Positions 16,318-18,125 of a DNA stretch of 18,125 bases are shown in pieces. Under the pieces are notes generated by a model. It saw only the letters and a program-made list of their open reading frames with translations, ran no database searches and was not told the DNA's origin. The DNA is from Bacteroidales bacterium. GTDB taxonomy: Bacteria; Bacteroidota; Bacteroidia; Bacteroidales; Bacteroidaceae. The position numbers and the translations under genes were made by a program. Where the stretch lies: assembly GCA_004554665.1 (NCBI GenBank), contig SFKY01000051.1, positions 1 through 18,125 of the forward strand, written 5' to 3'. Position 1 is the first letter of the stretch. Each line of letters opens with the position of its first letter.

Positions 16318-16427
16318 ATGCAAAAATTCGATTCATCGAAAAATATGGCGGGGGAATATGCGTGCTGCGGCCAATTATTGTCTTCGCGAAGCGTCCACGG
16401 TCGCCATTTGGCCTGCCCGTATGGGTG

Positions 16428-17852
16428 TCAGTACAGCAGTCGGGCGAGCAGCATGGAGATGAGTGTGGCCACCCCTACGCTCACCAGTCCCGGCATCATG
16501 AAACTGTGGTTGAGCAGGTACTTGCCGATAACGGTCGTGCCGCTCCGGTCAAAGTTGACCGTGGCGATGTCGGAGGGATAGTTGGGGATAAAGAAGTAGC
16601 CGTACACGCTCGGGAACACACCCAGCAGCACCTCGCCCGGTATGCCCAGCGAGTATGCCAGCGGCAGCATCGACACTACCACGGCTCCCTGCGAGTTGAT
16701 GAGCATCGAAACGGCGAAAAAGACGAAGGCGATGCTCCACGGATAGTCGTGCACCACCGATGAGAGCAGTTGCTGAATGTCGCCCATGTAGTTGGAAAAC
16801 AGCGTGTCGGCCATCCACGCGATGCCATAGATGGCCACCACGGCCACCATGCCGCTCTGCCACACCGCACCGGCCACCGCCTTCTTGGGGCTTGCCTTGC
16901 AGAAGATCACGATGAGGGCTGCTGCCACCAGCATCACCACCTGTATCACGATATTCATCTTGAGGGGTTGCTCCACCACCTGCGTCAGTCCTTCCCGGAC
17001 AATCCCCAGCTGCACCAGTTGGGCAGCCGTCAGTCCGTTCCATGTCCCCGTGGCACCGTTCACCGCCACCACCTGACTGTAGGTGGGGAGCAGGCTCTGA
17101 CACGAGGCGTAGACCACGATGAGGGCGATGGCTCCGAGGAAGATGTACACCGCACGGCGTGCCGAGGCCGGTATCTCCCTGTCCAGCAGCGTAGCCTCGT
17201 TGCCGTACATATACTGATAGGTCTCAGGATTGCGCAGACGGGCCTGGAACTGAGGGTCTTTGTCCAGATCCAGACCGCGCTTATAGGAGCAGGCGCTGGC
17301 TGCCAGCAGACCGATGACACTGGCTGGGAGCGTGACCATGAGGATGCGGGGAATGGTGATGTCGAACCCGTTGGCGGCCGAGATGGTGGCAAAGGCCACT
17401 ACGGCCGCGGCAATAGGCGAGCAGGTGATACCCACCTGCGAGGCGATGGATGCCACGCCACAGGGGCGCTCCGGACGGATGCCTTTGCGCAGCGCTATGT
17501 CGCAGATGATGGGCATGAGCGTATAGACCACATGCCCTGTACCCACCAGGACGGTGAGGAAGAAGGTACATAGCGGCGCAAAAAACGTGATGTGTCCCGG
17601 ATGGCGGCGCAGCAGTCGCTCGGCTATCTGTATGAGCCAGTCCATGCCGCCCGAGGCATGCATCATGCCGGCGCAGGTCACCGCCGCCACAATGATATAG
17701 ATGACGTCTGTGGGCGGATTGCCCGGCTTCAGTCCGAAGCCCAGTACCAGCAGGGCCAGGGCGATGCCCGATATGGCTCCCAGAGCCAGACTTCCGTAAC
17801 GCGAGCCCACATACAGGGCCACAAGGACGATGGTCAGTTGTAGTAGAAACAT
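16428..17852 (-). CDS. Anaerobic C4-dicarboxylate transporter, DcuA/DcuB family
   Basis: Inner-membrane carrier that exchanges fumarate, malate, aspartate or succinate during anaerobic growth. 474 aa from the ATG at 17852 (a TTG lies three codons upstream). Hydrophobic segments fill most of the length. Family-typical stretches are VGTGHVVYTLMPIICDIALRK (~103-123) and RPCGVASIASQVGITCSPIAAAVV (~128-151), with FFIPNYPSDIATVNFDRSGTT near the C-terminus. DcuA and DcuB cannot be told apart by eye. A Bacteroides-type role in succinate export or in aspartate/fumarate exchange fits the fermentative pta-ackA context. No terminator with a U-tract is seen in the 137 bases after the stop. Confidence 0.9.
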   Translation of the reverse strand: MFLLQLTIVLVALYVGSRYGSLALGAISGIALALLVLGFGLKPGNPPTDVIYIIVAAVTCAGMMHASGGMDWLIQIAERLLRRHPGHITFFAPLCTFFLTVLVGTGHVVYTLMPIICDIALRKGIRPERPCGVASIASQVGITCSPIAAAVVAFATISAANGFDITIPRILMVTLPASVIGLLAASACSYKRGLDLDKDPQFQARLRNPETYQYMYGNEATLLDREIPASARRAVYIFLGAIALIVVYASCQSLLPTYSQVVAVNGATGTWNGLTAAQLVQLGIVREGLTQVVEQPLKMNIVIQVVMLVAAALIVIFCKASPKKAVAGAVWQSGMVAVVAIYGIAWMADTLFSNYMGDIQQLLSSVVHDYPWSIAFVFFAVSMLINSQGAVVVSMLPLAYSLGIPGEVLLGVFPSVYGYFFIPNYPSDIATVNFDRSGTTVIGKYLLNHSFMMPGLVSVGVATLISMLLARLLY

Positions 17853-17885
17853 GATGGTCAAGTTTGGTCAGTAAACAGATGCTTC

Positions 17886-17918
17886 GCACGGGCATTCCGT
17901 GCAGTCCTGACAAAGATA
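17886..17918 (-). promoter_or_regulatory. -7 box and 5' hairpin of the dcu gene
   Basis: TATCTTTG (17918-17911) fits TAnnTTTG; a start near 17905 gives a leader of about 53 bases. The transcript would open almost at once with a hairpin GCACGG / CCGTGC (17902-17897 with 17891-17886, five-base loop), a layout that can protect the mRNA 5' end. Confidence 0.55.
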
Positions 17919-17970
17919 CATAAAAAAGCGGAAACGGCGACAATTTCTTCCCGAAATTACCTCTGTCAGG

Positions 17971-18028
17971 CTAAAGGTGGCATTTAGCCCACCTAAATGC
18001 GGCATTTAGAGGTCGTAAACGTGGCATT
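17971..18028. repeat. Intergenic repeat, copy 2 (rearranged)
   Basis: CTAAAGGTGGCATTTAG (17971-17987) matches 15 of 17 bases at 7279-7295. It is followed by the perfect palindrome CTAAATGCGGCATTTAG (17993-18009, 8-base arms) and by GGTCGTAAACGTGGCATTT (18011-18029), which echoes the GGTCGTAAATGCCAC of copy 1. It lies about 55 bases upstream of the dcu promoter box, in AT-rich DNA without a gene. Confidence 0.65.
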
Positions 18029-18094
18029 TTGACTTTGACTGATTTTACTTTACACTTTTCTTGTTGTTTTACTAAATTACTTCACTCTCATTTT

Positions 18095-18125
18095 ATGTCT
18101 TTACTGAATCCCTTTACAAAGCAGG
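18095..18125 (+). CDS. Possible start of a plus-strand gene running off the window
   Basis: ATG at 18095 opens a frame without stop to the window edge, giving MSLLNPFTKQ. The AT-rich leader before it is typical of Bacteroidetes gene starts, and a gene divergent from dcu would explain the 240-base gap. Only ten codons are visible and no clear -7 box is present, so this is tentative. Confidence 0.3.
   Translation, partial: MSLLNPFTKQ

Noticed and set aside
16369..16413. GGCCAA...TTGGCC inverted repeat enclosing CTTCGCGAAG downstream of dcu
   Set aside because: Short arms, a large gap and no U-tract on the minus strand; not convincing as the dcu terminator.

Overview
The window is a piece of a Bacteroidales chromosome, probably Prevotellaceae or a close relative. 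The support is coherent: nine promoter -7 boxes of the Bacteroidetes form TAnnTTTG, almost no Shine-Dalgarno sequences, a folP-cdaA pair, a pta-ackA pair, a Bacteroidetes-type LpxH, and secreted glycoside hydrolases. Species cannot be fixed from the sequence alone. Coding DNA is moderately GC-rich, while the first ~660 bases are clearly more AT-rich (about 40% GC by hand count over bases 1-180).

Layout. Bases 1-823 hold short unrecognised or truncated ORFs, three copies of ACGCCAAAAA, and the terminator of a tRNA-Pro(CGG) on the minus strand (824-896); this looks like the worn edge of an accessory region beside a tRNA. From 979 to 3323 lies a secreted DUF4838 / alpha-glucuronidase-like protein, closed by a very long bidirectional terminator hairpin. 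murF (-) and a secreted GH3 beta-glycosidase (+) diverge from 4689-4919. Then come folP and cdaA (+), pta and ackA (+), and a terminator shared with the convergent fucose operon fucI-fucP (-). Next is the minus-strand DUF59 (SufT-like)-lpxH operon with its own terminator. A Dcu-type C4-dicarboxylate transporter (-) ends the window, with the possible first codons of a plus-strand gene at the extreme right.

How it fits together. Secreted GH3 and DUF4838 proteins would release sugars outside the cytoplasm; FucP and FucI import and isomerise L-fucose. Pta-AckA makes ATP and acetate from acetyl-CoA, and the Dcu transporter fits fumarate/succinate exchange in an anaerobic fermenter. folP, cdaA, murF, lpxH and the DUF59 gene are housekeeping (folate, c-di-AMP, peptidoglycan, lipid A, Fe-S cluster).

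I did not find a new defence or mobile system. The most interesting signal is the ~150-nt leader of fucI. It has an operator-like perfect palindrome at the predicted transcription start, two mutually exclusive hairpins, and an 8-codon mini-ORF behind a textbook GGAGG ribosome binding site, which is rare in this phylum. Second is an intergenic inverted-repeat family present at 7278-7318 and 17971-18028. Third is a simple ATTCATAATT repeat tract that supplies the last codons and stop of folP.
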